Part shown: positions 23,218-36,700 of the stretch, in pieces | Layout: every line of letters starts with the position of its first letter | Position numbering within the stretch: the first letter of the stretch is position 1 | Program-made: the position numbers and the translations under genes | Origin: Anoplopoma fimbria | Taxonomy: Eukaryota > Chordata > Actinopteri > Perciformes > Anoplopomatidae | DNA length: 64,000 bases | Direction: 5' to 3' | Assembly (NCBI RefSeq): GCF_027596085.1 | Contig: NC_072469.1 | Span: 20,918,781 to 20,982,780, forward strand | The notes under the pieces: model-generated | Seen by the model: only the letters and a program-made list of their open reading frames with translations | Databases searched by the model: none | What the model was told of the DNA's origin: nothing

Positions 23218-26200
23218 AGGGTCTTATAAACATTTCATATCTTTGTGGTAAGCAAAAATAATAACAGGCCGCTTAAAAGTGCGACTTTACATTGAATACA
23301 AAATTTGATTAAATCTGCACAACAAAAAATTCTATTATTATACTGATACACTTAGTCCTCAAGTTATGCAGTTATTCACTATCATGTTTACTTACAATGA
23401 AGTCAAAGCTAGATCGTTACATGGATTTTGATGTCTAAAGGTGTGAGATTCCACTGCACCACATCAAAATCACACACAATAATTATTCATTCAGTATTGT
23501 GGGGAATAGTTTGCAGAATAATAATTACACCGCTGTACTTTTGTTATTAAAGCCAATATTCAGAATGTTTAATCGCCCTGAGGAAATACATGGAGAAATA
23601 TAAGCATCATACATTATTTCCTTTCAACGGAGGAAATGTGTGTCTCTGGCATAACTCCAAATCTCAGTGAAGCCTGAAAAGCATGCCTTTGAGCTCTTAA
23701 TTATATGCTTAGAAAGAATCTAATCCCTAGTATGACTAAAGAGATTTACTATGCAAACATATTTATACTGAAATTTGCTTCGTTGCTTTAGAGTGATTTA
23801 CAATGAGGGATAGGCTCGTCACTGTCAGGCAGGAAGATGACTGAAACGAGCATAATCATCACGAAAAGTTTTGTCAGTTCACGTCGTCGTCATGGATGGG
23901 GAAGTGATGTTTTGTTTGAATATACTTCAGTGACGGTACAAGTGAAACGTCAAACATGCTGACTTTCTTTTTAGCAGGGGGAAAAATAAAGTGTGAAAAA
24001 GCAGGCAGGCCGTCTGCACAGTCCCCAAGGACAGCAGCACTCTTAAGAGGTAACCTCATTTATAAGTAATGGAACACCAACGCAGTGCCACATGTTGCCA
24101 GGACCACACACACCCATACACACCCACACCGACACCACTTAGGCTGTTGTGAACTTCTGATTGACAGCTCTACGGTTAAAGCACTCTGCATATTGCTGTT
24201 CTCAGCCACTTTTATGTACTGCAACACGTTCACCTGTCCGTTTCACACTTTGTAAACCAATAAGAGGCTTTTCTACTACAAGCAAGCTTTAAATAACTCT
24301 TACGGGTGACGTGCATCCACCAAAAAAACACTCAGTGTGTAAATCAGGACAAATGTGTACATTGGAAATAAAGTTTTTATGTGTATTTGTAATTGTACTA
24401 TCAAGTGCAAGGGTGAAAATGTGAGGAAGCAAGTACGAAATTACATATTTTATGCAGTGTGCTCTCTGCATAATGTCATGGATGCATAATTTAAACTTTC
24501 AGCACCAGCGCTGTTGGTGACCGACTCGTCAGCAGTTGCGGCATCATTGGACAGGTGCAGTGGAACATTCCACTTCTCTGCAAAAAAAACATGTCCTCCT
24601 TCTGATCGAAGTATTCAAATCCTCTTGTCATAACATAGACATTACATACATAGGAACAGTGGTTAAGTCTGTCTCTGAAACAAATTCAGGCAAAACATAC
24701 ACATGCTACTCACTTCGTCTTCCTCACCCTCTCTTTCATATCCGCCTGAGTGCGTTAAATCATCATCCTACGCACATTTACAAAACAAACACGGCCATAT
24801 TGTACTGGTTCTACTTGTGTTTATTTATCTAATACAACCTGATCCGGGCAATTCATCAAGCTCAGATAATACTTGCTTTGTGACACTGGCTCCGCTTCTG
24901 CTGCATGTGCATGGCTTTTCCGCAAATATTGCTTGGACAATAACACATCTCAAAGATAACCTGTGAGGACAATAACCGGGCAAATATTGGGTTTGAGCAA
25001 TTAGATCTTTGCTAGGTTTGGATCTGAGTCAAGTATACCTCGTGCGTTTTTTGTTATGGACCATCAAAGATCTTCAGTAAAATTATAAAACGTTTTCTTG
25101 TTTGCGTATATATCGGTTCATTAATTATGGTGCAGCTGCTATAAACCAGACCTGAGTCATAAGTTGCAAGTCATGCTAGCAGCTCTGTGAGGCTGTAGCG
25201 AGCTAGGCACAGGAGAGCTGAATGCTAAAATCAACATGTTCACAATCACTATGCTGATACGCTGATGTTTAGCAGGTACAATGTTATCCGTATTCACCAT
25301 CTTTGTTATTTACCAATTTTGCTCAACTAAGGTATTGGACATATTAAAATGTTGACCTGCTGATGGCGCTGCATGAAAGGTTAGGAAATCACCATAGTGG
25401 TTACAGCTCATCTGTAAATTTCACAGTAATCCATCCGCTTGTTGAGAGATTTCACCAAAATTTGAAAATAGTCAACCTAAAAATGCTGAGAAAAAAAGTC
25501 AAGGAACATCATGACATATCCCCTGTGGACACTGTATCCCTGTTCACATGTTCATTGCAATTCATTCACAATTTTAAAGTAATTTTCTTGCATGGTATTA
25601 ACTTTCTTAAAAAAATGATGTGATGCAGGCATGGCAGCTAGAATACACATTTTGTGAAGTCAGAGACCAATCTACAATCTCAGATGATACTTATTCCCTT
25701 GATGATAATGCTGGTAGGAATACTAGTGTAATCCTTAGTTAATGATATACCTTATCTGATAATCCTCCTTGATAAAGATTCCCTGAGGAATATTACTTAA
25801 TCCCTTAGCATCAACAATGAGGTCTTGATGGTCGTCTTTATTCTATCTTGTCACTTGCTTTAAGAGAAAAAAGCAGCAGAACGGGCCTCGTCACGGGCGG
25901 TAAACAAAATAGTTTTCCTCTACAGAGAAATGGTTTAATAAAGGATGTTCTGTGCAGGTGGGTGGTCAAGTTTGTTCTATGGTTTGATGAAATTGTCAGA
26001 GAGCCTTTGTAATACAAACATCAAGTTCAGCTCTGCAAACTTGAAATGTTGGCAGAGGCTGATTTGGACATGATCACTTGCTCAGGTTGCTCTAGTGGAC
26101 AGAAATTGACACTTTTTCACCACGTGTAAAATCTTAAACAAATGAAATTATTTTCTCCAGATACTTATTGTGAGTGGTGCAGCAGTATGGTGTTTGGTGC

Positions 26201-26350
26201 GTAATGCATTGCTGGCAGTAAAATGTCCTCTCATATTACTGGACAACATGAGCTTGCCTTCTTCTCTGTGAAGAAATCAGGAGAGTCTTTTGGTCACAAG
26301 GGGCAGCGTCTATCCTGCAATAGGACTGGGAAAAAGCACGCTCACCACAC
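23218..26350. other. intergenic DNA upstream of trpa1
   Basis: Unique AT-rich sequence between the LINE copy and the candidate trpa1 promoter. I see no coding exon, RNA gene or long repeat. Upstream trpa1 control elements would be expected here, but none can be pinned down. Confidence 0.5.
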
Positions 26351-26415
26351 TATTTAAAGCCCCATTGCAGTGGTGAGGAGAACATCCTGATTGCTCAGCT
26401 CATCACACAAATACA
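26351..26415 (+). promoter_or_regulatory. trpa1: candidate trpa1 promoter and 5' noncoding exon
   Basis: A TATA-like TATTTAAA (26351-26358) is followed about 60 bases later by ACA then GTAAGTAC, a consensus donor at 26416. A matching acceptor, GTGTCAG, ends at 28555, seven bases before the trpa1 start codon. A short first noncoding exon joined across a 2.1 kb intron would explain this. Inferred from signals only. Confidence 0.35.
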
Positions 26416-28562
26416 GTAAGTACATCATGTCTTCAACAATGTCTTTAATGTTTGGACTTTACTTCCATTTATCAGAAACTATGGGGGTAAATGAAAATAT
26501 TGGGGATATTTTGGATGCTGTTGGATGTTTTCATTGTGGAAAATGTTTTTTTTTTAATTTAAAGTTTTAGGTGTTCTTTCACTTTAAAAAGTCAATTTAA
26601 CTAAGTGTACTTGATGTAGTTGTATTAGAATCAGTTATTGTGCATTGTGAGTTACATCCAACAAGTGTTCGCACTGAGCGCAGCATAAACTTCCTCAATT
26701 AATATGCTATCTATTCATTTGAGTTCATCATTTATTTATCAGTTAATACCTAAAGTGTATCATCACTTTGTTTTTTTATGTTCAATGTTCATGTTCAATC
26801 ATTATCTAATAGTCGGGTGAGAATTTTTTTTAACTCAATGTATTTCTTTTGCTGCAAAAATCTATTCATAATTAAGAATCCATCTATTATTAACCTCTGA
26901 CTCATCATTATATGTAATTAAGTCTTTTTTTACTTAATGAGCACACATTTACCCCATATGTGTCAATAATAGTACTGTATACTGTTAAATATAAACATTT
27001 CGACACAAAACTGTGAAAGCATATCCTTTACATGCAGGGATGTCATAGTTAAATGCAATTATTTCTATGACTTGTTTGTCAGCGGTTTGGGAAATGTGCT
27101 CACTTGTGGCCATTAGTGCACTTCCTGTACACTCGGCTCCTGCAAACAAATGACTGGCAGTCTCAGTTACAAAAGACAACCACAACAACATTAATTTATT
27201 GCTGCTACTCGGAGACAATGACAAGGATTGCATATACAGTGGCTCATAATCAAATCAGAAGCAAATGAAGCTGCATTTTGGGAGCTATACTGTACTATGC
27301 AGTGAGCTACAGACTACTGGTGCAGTAGAGGCTTTCATTGTGAGTCATTATTTACTTTAGATTGGTCAAGATTTAAGAGAGCCTAATCAAGGTACAAGCA
27401 GCACTAAAATATTGATGGATCATAATGGAAACATCAATACTACATTGTATTGCATACCCGGGTCTTGAGCAGAAATGCTACATCTGTAACATCTTTATCA
27501 CTAGTATATACAGTCTGGGAACATATGACGCTCATAATTGGTGGGAGTTCCCTGAAGCCAAGAACACATGTTCGAGAAAAAGCTTCAGCTCTACTTTATA
27601 CTTCTTTTACCTTATTTACTAGTCAGAGGAATTTAATAATAATCTACACAGCTTCCTGAGGAGAAGTGAATTAAATTGATCGCCATGGTTACCGCAGCTC
27701 ACAGAGGTTAGTTTGAGTTATTTATTGATCCCTCATCATTCTGCTCAGCTTAAGGGAGCCAGTAAAAGAGCAGGCCCTGTTACCGAAGAACCTCCATCCA
27801 GGTGAACTGACCCGTGCAATATTACTTAAAGGGTTGTTGTCAATAACAGAGATGTACTTTGAATCAAGTGTGCAATGGGAACAAATATACAATTTCCACG
27901 AAATGACTTTTATCCACGTGGGGTAAAGCTGCTGTTTTTGACCTGAGAAACAACTCTGATCAGTCACACTAAACACCAAAGGAATGCTGCTGCATAAGGT
28001 CGAGGGGATTTCTGATGAAAATACTCCATAGTAATTTGCCCACCAAAAATGTCATTTGTTGTTTGGCCTTTATGTCGACTGAGGGCCTCGTACGATACAA
28101 TTACAAGGTCTCTCTCAATCCCCCGCTCGCCCAGGATCACCCAAGGACACCTGGGACTGACTCAAACAAGCAGCCCCCCAGCTGCGAAGAACATAATTGC
28201 TTTTTTCAACAGAAGGGCTTTAACCTCCAAACACTCGGCGGATCTGAATGTCCTTCCGGGTAAAGACAAAGTCATCTGTGCCCATATCCCTCATGGCGAG
28301 AGGAGCCAATGGCTTAAGGCGTTATCTGCCCCCTCGGTCACATAACACTCACATAACTCACATGCTTTACATAACACTCTGTGTTTGTAAAGCAGGTTTT
28401 TACGTACTCGGTTGTTCAAACTGCAGTGGATTTGTTTTCTTATTTTGCTGTTTTACTGTTGCATGCATACAGATATGTGCATCCTTGTGTGTGTGTGTTG
28501 TTATGTTTAGACACGTGTCATTGCCTCCACCCTTGATGCCTTCACTGAGTGTCAGTTAAGTG

Positions 28563-28658
28563 ATGAACTTCGGCAGGGAAGTGGCCCGACAGACCAGTTG
28601 TTACACATACGTGGTAGAGGATGAGGATTCATCCCTGGCAAAACTAAATGTATTTGAG
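28563..28658 (+). CDS. trpa1: trpa1 exon 1 (residues 1-32)
   Basis: Starts MNFGREVARQTSCYTYVVED and ends in VFE before GTGAGG, phase 0. The ATG is the first after an in-frame TAA at 28557-28559 and a possible acceptor at 28555, which decides this start. Confidence 0.85.
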
Positions 28659-31600
28659 GTGAGGCTGTCACCAAATTTTATGAATTTCTTCATTTCTCCA
28701 CAAGAAAAGCATTTTCAGCTGTAGGTTCTCTTCTCTGCAAGCATTTAAATTTGAGGAGTGTTTATGTAACACCCCATCAGTAATCCCAACCCTGTGTAAC
28801 CTTAAAGAAAGTCAATGTGAGGAGCTGAATAGAGACTGAATGACAACTCAAGTGTTGTGTAACAATGTTATGTCAGCTGCAGTACTTAAACTGGCCTGAA
28901 AATTGAACAAATAGACATATCATATTTGAATTATTGCAGCAGTAACAAAAACCTGAAAGCTGTTAATGCCTATTAGCATCAATAACATGAATTCTCACTA
29001 TCATGTTATCTGTGGTGAAATCAGACACAGACTAATGGAAACGTTCACATGGATTACGGGCTCTTCTCTTATCTTCACACTCCTATTGTATTACATTCTA
29101 CATTACTGTGTAGCTAGCAGAGAAGGGTGACCTGGCTCTCCTGCAGAACCTGTTGAGGAAGAGCCCAGAGGTCCTGAGCGAGAAAGATGAATGTGGGGCG
29201 AGTCCCCTTCATCACGCCGCCGCAGGGGACCACGTCACCCTCATCCAATTCATCATCACTGCCATAAACTCACAGTGTAAGCATGCCTCCGTCATCCATC
29301 ATAAATTGCTTTGCAGCAAAGGTGAAATATGTTTATTGTGAATCACAATAATTGTTTTTAAAGTTATAAAGTATATAAAGCAGTATGTTTGATAAGTAAG
29401 TTTCATTACAGAGTACTGTGTCTACGTTGACTGTATCTACATGCAGCCTTATGTGTTTACGTTTGTGTGTGTGTCCGTTGGTTTGTGTTTGTGCGTATTT
29501 TCATGTGCTCTCCCAGACCTGAACAGCTGTGATGAGCAGGGCAACACGCCGCTACACTGGGCAGTGGAGAAAAACATGGCAGGGAGCTGCACGGCTCTTC
29601 TGGACCTTGGTGCCGACCCCAACATCCTCAACACGGCCCTCCTCTCCCCTCTGCACCTGGCTGTCAGCCAGGGACACAACAACCTGGTGGAGGTGAGAAG
29701 GCCGAAAGTGCCTGGCTGAAGATATATGACTTGGTGGTTTGGTGCGTAACAGTAAACCCAGTGCAAAAGTGTAAAGACATTAGGTAAGATAAAACATTTT
29801 TTTATAGAATATGAAGAAATATTTGAATACTTAAAAATGAAATCTAAGTGTTTGTTTTTAAAGTGTGTAGGAATGTGCAACCGGTTGATGTAAAAACAGT
29901 AGAGTTGATAAAAAATTTTTATCATTGGAATGGTTAAAAAATTATTAATAAGAAGACCTTGTTTTTTACAAAATAAAAATAACAGTCACCAACCCTTCAC
30001 TTTCAAATAATTGACATACAGTCCCCATTGGCGTCAACTGAATTACTCTTTTAAACAAAGCTTTATTTTGCTCTGATAGACCCAGTATGCCAACAGGAAG
30101 TACATTTGTTTCATCATCGAGACTTAATTATAGCAACTGCATGTTCACCCTGCTGCTGGCAACTTTACAGTATCCGCTGCTGTACCTCCAGACTACAGAG
30201 CAGCTTCTCACCTGAGTCTGCAAGACTACTCAACTCCACCTTATCCTCTACATTTCAACAAAAATGTTTTTGTTTTTTCTTATGTATGGGGACTACAACT
30301 GCATGTTGTTGTAGAACCCTGAACAAAAAACCTTGATAATAGAAATATGGTAGGCTTAAAAAAAGATAGTAGACAATCATATCATCACATCAAGTCTTTA
30401 GAGCTCAAGAACGTGCTACTTAGAGCAGCACTGCACTCGAAAGTCAACTGTTTATGTCGAGGTTTACTTGGAAAGACCTTGTCCCGTCACCCCCAGCATC
30501 CCCCTAGCATCTGGCTGCTGTCCACAAACTGACACAGTTGCGTTATGGTGGAGGATAAACGACGCAGGCTTATAGAGAGTTGAGGACAGAAACAGGATGG
30601 AGCTCCCTGTTAAGTTTTTATCTCTGCCCCCTGCAGCTGCTGCTATCCTACAGTTCTACAGATTGCAATCTTCAGGGGGACCTTGGGAACACCCCAGTGA
30701 TACTTGCCTGCTCCATCAATAACTTTGTGGCTCTCAGCACATTGGTATGTACAAGAGTGATGCATTCAGGCTCATGTCTTCCTGCACTAACCCAGTAAAT
30801 AATTACTTTCCATCTGCACAGAGCAGATTATGTAGCCGTCCTTTATGCTGACTGCCAGCCCTCTGCAGCTTTGTCTCTGACAAAGAATTGTCTCCTGTTT
30901 GTCTTCCTCTCCATCCATTCTCCTATCTGTCAAAGATAAAGCATGGAGCGCGGCTCTGCCAACAGAACAAGCTCGGCCATTTCCCGGTGCACGCAGCTGC
31001 CTTCGCAGGTGCAAAGAAAGCCATAGAAGTGATCCTGAAGGCCGGTATGACAAAAAGATTAATCTATCATCAGAAATTTAAAGTGCTGACAATAATGAAA
31101 AAGTTTTTACAAGGCCAAGCAACACATTAAACTGTGAGATAAGAGGAGAGTTCACCTCAGCCCCTGGAGACATTTACCAGAATGAGCTTCTTTGTACACA
31201 GGCCAGATGCCACAGTGTGTTTATTCGCACTGGGAGGTCTGCTTGACAAATCTTGTGTTGTTGGAGAAATATTTAGTTAGAGCACAAAATATTTACGACA
31301 TTTCTGTGATTGCTCTGCAAAGGGAATTAATGGGTATTCACATTCTTGTGCTGTTTGGGAATTTACACTCACGGCACAACATGAATAGAAACAATAACTT
31401 ATAAACTTCATTCCACTAAAAATGACAAAGAACCTAAAGATTAAAGTCAAAGAAGGATGGTATAAAATAAAGGCAATGCAAATGAAATTCCCTTGAAAGC
31501 TTGTCAGTGATAAAAACAAAGAAGCTTATACCAAAATGCATTAACTAATAAACCTTCATCGTGAGCCTTTTATGTATTCAGTGCATCTGTTGATTCGATT

Positions 31601-33704
31601 CTCTTCTGGCAGGAGAGAAGGTCGGCCACCAAATTGAAGCTCACATCAACTATTTAGATAAGTCCAGTAGCAGTCCCCTCCATCTGGCTGTACGTGGCGG
31701 GAATATCGAGGCCATCCGCCTCTGTATTGAGGTTGGGGCCAAAGTTGACCAGCAACAGGTAATTACATCCCCACTGTTTTTTCTTACAACTCTGAATCAC
31801 ATGGTCATGAACATGTCAAAACCCCACAGATAACAAACATTGCTTTCCATCTGTCCATTGCAAGCTTTATCTGATTTTTATTATGTGGTAATCCAGATCT
31901 CATTTGGCTACACCTGTGAGGCATTTCCCCGGCCAAGTATCGCTGCGATGTCAGAGCCTGTCAGTTGTAACACGCCCATCTGGGAATGATCGTTATGTCT
32001 AGCTCTGGGGTAGTGGCCAGAGCTACAGCCGAAATAGGGAGTACAGTAATAGCTTCGGTTGACTAAATTGATACAAATTACCTCCACTTACACTGTGGAG
32101 CTGAGTGGAGCGATCGCTGGCCTCCTCTTGCCAGTCCTAGTTATCTCATCAGTGTTCAGCCAGAAGGTCTGGGAGATATTTTGCTAATGTAACACTGAGG
32201 AAGTGTACAATATGTTTGTGTGTAAGTGAGTGCACGCATGCATACTAATTCCTGTGTGTGTGTGTTTTGTAATGTTCTGCTCTTACTCTGTAAGTCACGG
32301 CGTCTGTCTCTATGGAGCAGACATAATTCTGTTTGCTAAGCTTGTGAATATTCATTCTATTTATTCATAATTCATCACTCCTAATGAAACCATGTCTGAT
32401 ACTGTGCAGAATGACAGGTCCACACCGCTTCATTTGGCCTGCACCCAGGGTGCTATTGATGCAGTCAAACTGATGTTGTCCTCCTTTGACAAAGTGGAAG
32501 ATATCATCAACCTAACGGATGGGGCTTTCCAGACCCCTCTGCACAGGTGAGCTTACACTCGTCGACTTTTTGTCCATTTTACTTTATATTAATCATGTTG
32601 GGGATGTTCATAGCTGGTCTGTATTGTTGAGCTTTGAGCTTTCCATTAGGACTTATAGGAATAGTTCGACATGTAACTGCTTATTTGCTTTATTGCCGAT
32701 ATGAGGGGTTGTTAAGTGTGGGACTATTTCTTGTACGGTTGCAGTAACTGCCTAGACTGCCATTATTGTAATGTTGCCAGGCAACCAATATAAATTCCAG
32801 TCAGTTACTGTGGCACATAATCACCCGTAAAACCACAAATTGACGCTAACACTTTTGTTCTTTGTATAGATTAAACAGACAGGATATAACATGTTAATTA
32901 TTGAGCTTTAAAAGTGATGGTAGGTGGATTCTGTTACCTTTGGACAAAGCAAGGCTAGTTGTTTTCCCCTATTTCCAGTCTTTCTGCTAAGCTAAGCTAT
33001 TCACAAGCTGGCTGTGCTGTGTTTATAAATTAATTATATTATATATTATAAAATGTGTTAATTCATGAATATATATTGTTTCAATTTAACTATTCATAGA
33101 TGAGCCCCTTTGGAATGTATAATACTGTATTTATGCAAATGTTTTATATCTATGGTTACTATTTTAAATACTTAGTCATCCTGTGTACAGATCCATTTGA
33201 CTGCACATTATCAAAACTATAACACTGAGAGAAAAAAAAGAGGAACAGATATGAAACTCTTGGGTATGGCTGACGGACTAATGAGCTTTAATTGTGGACA
33301 ATAACAATGATATGAATGCATAATAAAGATATGCTTCCCACATTGATTTTTATCTAAAAAGCTATTTGTGTTGCCAGAGTAAGACCCGATACACGGACAT
33401 GGGGAGCATACTGAGTACACTGTAGAAAAAAATCAGCCGAATACCAGGAAACAGTCATAAAAGTTCTTCATTTAAGTGAGCCATTACTATCCAGGAGATA
33501 AAAGATGTAACCACCAAGGAAAATCTAGGTTGCTATATCATGCTCTGACAAGGCAGAATTAGATTGAGATTATCCTTATTTCACATCTGACTCCCTAAGC
33601 CATGTGATGTGTGGCTGGTTTACAACAACTGTGTTTACTTTTCCAGGGCTACAATATTTGACCACACAGAGCTGGCAGAGTACCTAATTTCTTTGGTAAG
33701 TAAG

Positions 33705-33737
<33 letters not shown>

Positions 33738-36700
33738 AACACACCCAACAGCTGTTACGCACAGGACACTCCCAACATCATTATCAGGGACTGTGTTATT
33801 AATCTCCTGCCATAAAGACAGCAAAACTGCATTTTGTTTCCATTTGTGCTGATTGTTTTCGCTGCTCCTTGAATTCCATTTCCATTTAGTTAGGTTCATT
33901 CTGCCATTGTACTAAATTTGCCTAATTTCAAACACATCTCTTGACTAAGTAAATGTTAAAGGTGCTACCCATTGCTTTTAGACAATCTCTCACCATCTGC
34001 TGACAGGATATAATAACCGATCTAACAGAACATAGTTCTGTTAGATCGTTTTAACAGAACTATGTTTCCAGGGAAAATATGGTCCAAGTCTAGCTCCTGT
34101 AAAATGTAAGCAAACACTGGCCGCAACAGGAGATTAAATTGTCCACACTAAGCGTGTTTACTTATTGAAATCTTGAATTGGTCTGCAGAGATTGACATCA
34201 CTTGGCACCGAACACCAGCTAATTGCTTCGAGATGGTGGCTTGGCTTGTTGTTTGGTTTTAATATGCTAGAAAGACTAACAAATAAGGCCATGACAGCGA
34301 TAACTGTGTGTTGTGTTTTTGTTTTTTTTAATTGTTGTGTATTTTAAAGCTTTTTCATATTTTACGTTCTTTTGAAAATACATGGTAAGTCTTACTTACT
34401 TTAGGGCAGATAAACACTGTTAATCAAGTCTTAACAGTTTTGCTCTTGTTTTTTTCCCATGCCTCGTTATGGCTGCTGACCTTAAAACTCTTCAAAATCA
34501 ATATCTAAAATGTATTAAATGTACATTCCATTTAATTACCCATAAACCTGTGCCTGTGCCACACTACACATCTCATGTTACACATCTGAACTGGCATTAT
34601 GAGAAATATAGGGAGCTTGATTTGTTCAGTAAAATAGCACCCTCCTCCTGGTTTACACAGTAAAACAATGCACACACATGCAAACTCCACTCTGGTTGAA
34701 CAAACACATGAAATGCAGTGTATTTAATATAGATGCTGCTTGTTTTCCCATGGCCTCATTTGTTACTAGAGTAAAATCTAATTTGTAATTGCAACAATGT
34801 GTGTTAAATGTAATGTGGTAATTAATGAGGTAATTATAAGGTTTAAGTACATTCTCTTCCTAAGGGTGCAGACGTTAACAGCATTGATTGTAAAGGAAAC
34901 TCTCCCCTGCTGCTGGCTACAAGCTGTGGAGCATGGAAAACTGTGGCTCTGCTACTGTCAAAAGGTGAGTTACTTTACTGTACTTCACCACCAGCAGTAA
35001 TCATACCTGATGATGCAGCAGCACTCACATGCATATGTTTATGTGTTTTAAGGGGCAAATGTAAACGTGAAAGACAGATGGGGTTGTAACTTCCTTCACC
35101 TGGCCATTCTCCAGCCCAAGGGTCTGAAAAACCTCCCAGAAGAAGTACTGCAGGTCAATTAATGCAGCCTGTGTGTGACTCATCGAATGCACGGCACGCT
35201 GCTTGGACAAAGATGTCATTAAGATTGGAATTTCATTACTATAATCCCCTTAATCAATTTGCCTTGAGCCTGCATTCAAGGCCGGCTGATGAAGTGCATT
35301 ATACTCTCACTAATCCAGATGATCCTTTAAAACATTGTAAGCTTTACCTAAAGCTACAATGATGCTTTCAAAATGAGCCACAGAGGGAGGTTGATATATT
35401 TACATTTGATGGTTGTTTACAGAAGGTGTATGAATGGGATCTCTCTGCATCTGTGTTCAAATATCACCACACTTAATTATTATTCATATGATATGTGCCC
35501 TTTATGAAGCATGACTGCAGTAGCATACTTAAGTATTCAGTGGTAATGCTTTTTTTAATACAAATGTTGTTGTACAAATAATAATGTATAAATATATAAA
35601 TGTGTTTATAATGTGTCTAACTGTAGCTTGGCAGTGTGAAGGTGCTGCTGAGCTGTGAGGATAATGAGGGCTGCACCCCACTCCACTACGCTTGCAGACT
35701 GGGTATCCATGACTCAGTGAAGAACATGCTGGGCCTCTCGGGGCAGGTCGGCCTCGAATGCAAGTCGAAGGACAAGAAGTCTGTCCTGCACTTTGCTGCT
35801 CAGTGAGTTCGATTTGTCCCCGAGGGCATGACTTCCCATCCCATTGAGCTAAACAATACTGATTTGACCTGATTTTCCACTCAAAGTCGCACCAAGTTTG
35901 CAAATTTGATCAAAGAAGAGCCAGAAATGTCACTGCGGCTGACATTGGCCAGTGTGGGATGTGGTTCACATTCTTTTTTCCTTTTATTTTGTGTCTATTA
36001 TGTTAATTTAAAGCTACAGCATTCAATTTGCAGAATGTGCACTCTGGAGCCATTACTTTCTACACAACAGATTTTAGATATTATTAGGAAGGAAAGGTAC
36101 CTACACATACTCATTGTCTTAAACATTCCAGTAGTCCCTCTGTACTAAGTGTTATGTATTGATTAATGATACACATCAGTGTAAAACATTAATCAAAAAT
36201 GGATCTCAAGGGGACTCTGACTTATGATCTTCCTCAGGCCAAGGCTTTTATCTCTGTAATTGAACAACAGTAGTCTGATGAAAAATGACCAATGTGCCTA
36301 CATTTAAAACTGTCTCCTCACTGCTCAGTTGTTTAATCTTGTTAGCAATTTATGTGCTCAAAAGCCTTCCGCTTATCAATTGCGTAGCTATTACTCAGTG
36401 ACCATAAAGGAACTTTCACAAGAAAAGATTTCAATTAGAGCAGCACGTATGAAGAAATGTCAATAATAGTGTGAAATGGGTGGACATTCAACTTTATTGT
36501 TATAGATTTCTCTATCATGTACACCAATTTCATTAGCACTAGAGGACAAATAAAGGCCATGCTATGATATCATACTTTAGCTCTTATAGACATCTCACTC
36601 GCTTTCCCCAGCGGTCCCACTGCACTGACACCGCTGACCTTCTTAAAAGGTTCGGAGACAAAGAAAGATCATAGCAGTATGTCACTTCTGTTTATGTCCT

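Noticed and set aside
29449..29925. 158-codon minus-strand frame
   Set aside because: It overlaps trpa1 exon 3 in antisense and shows no family motif.
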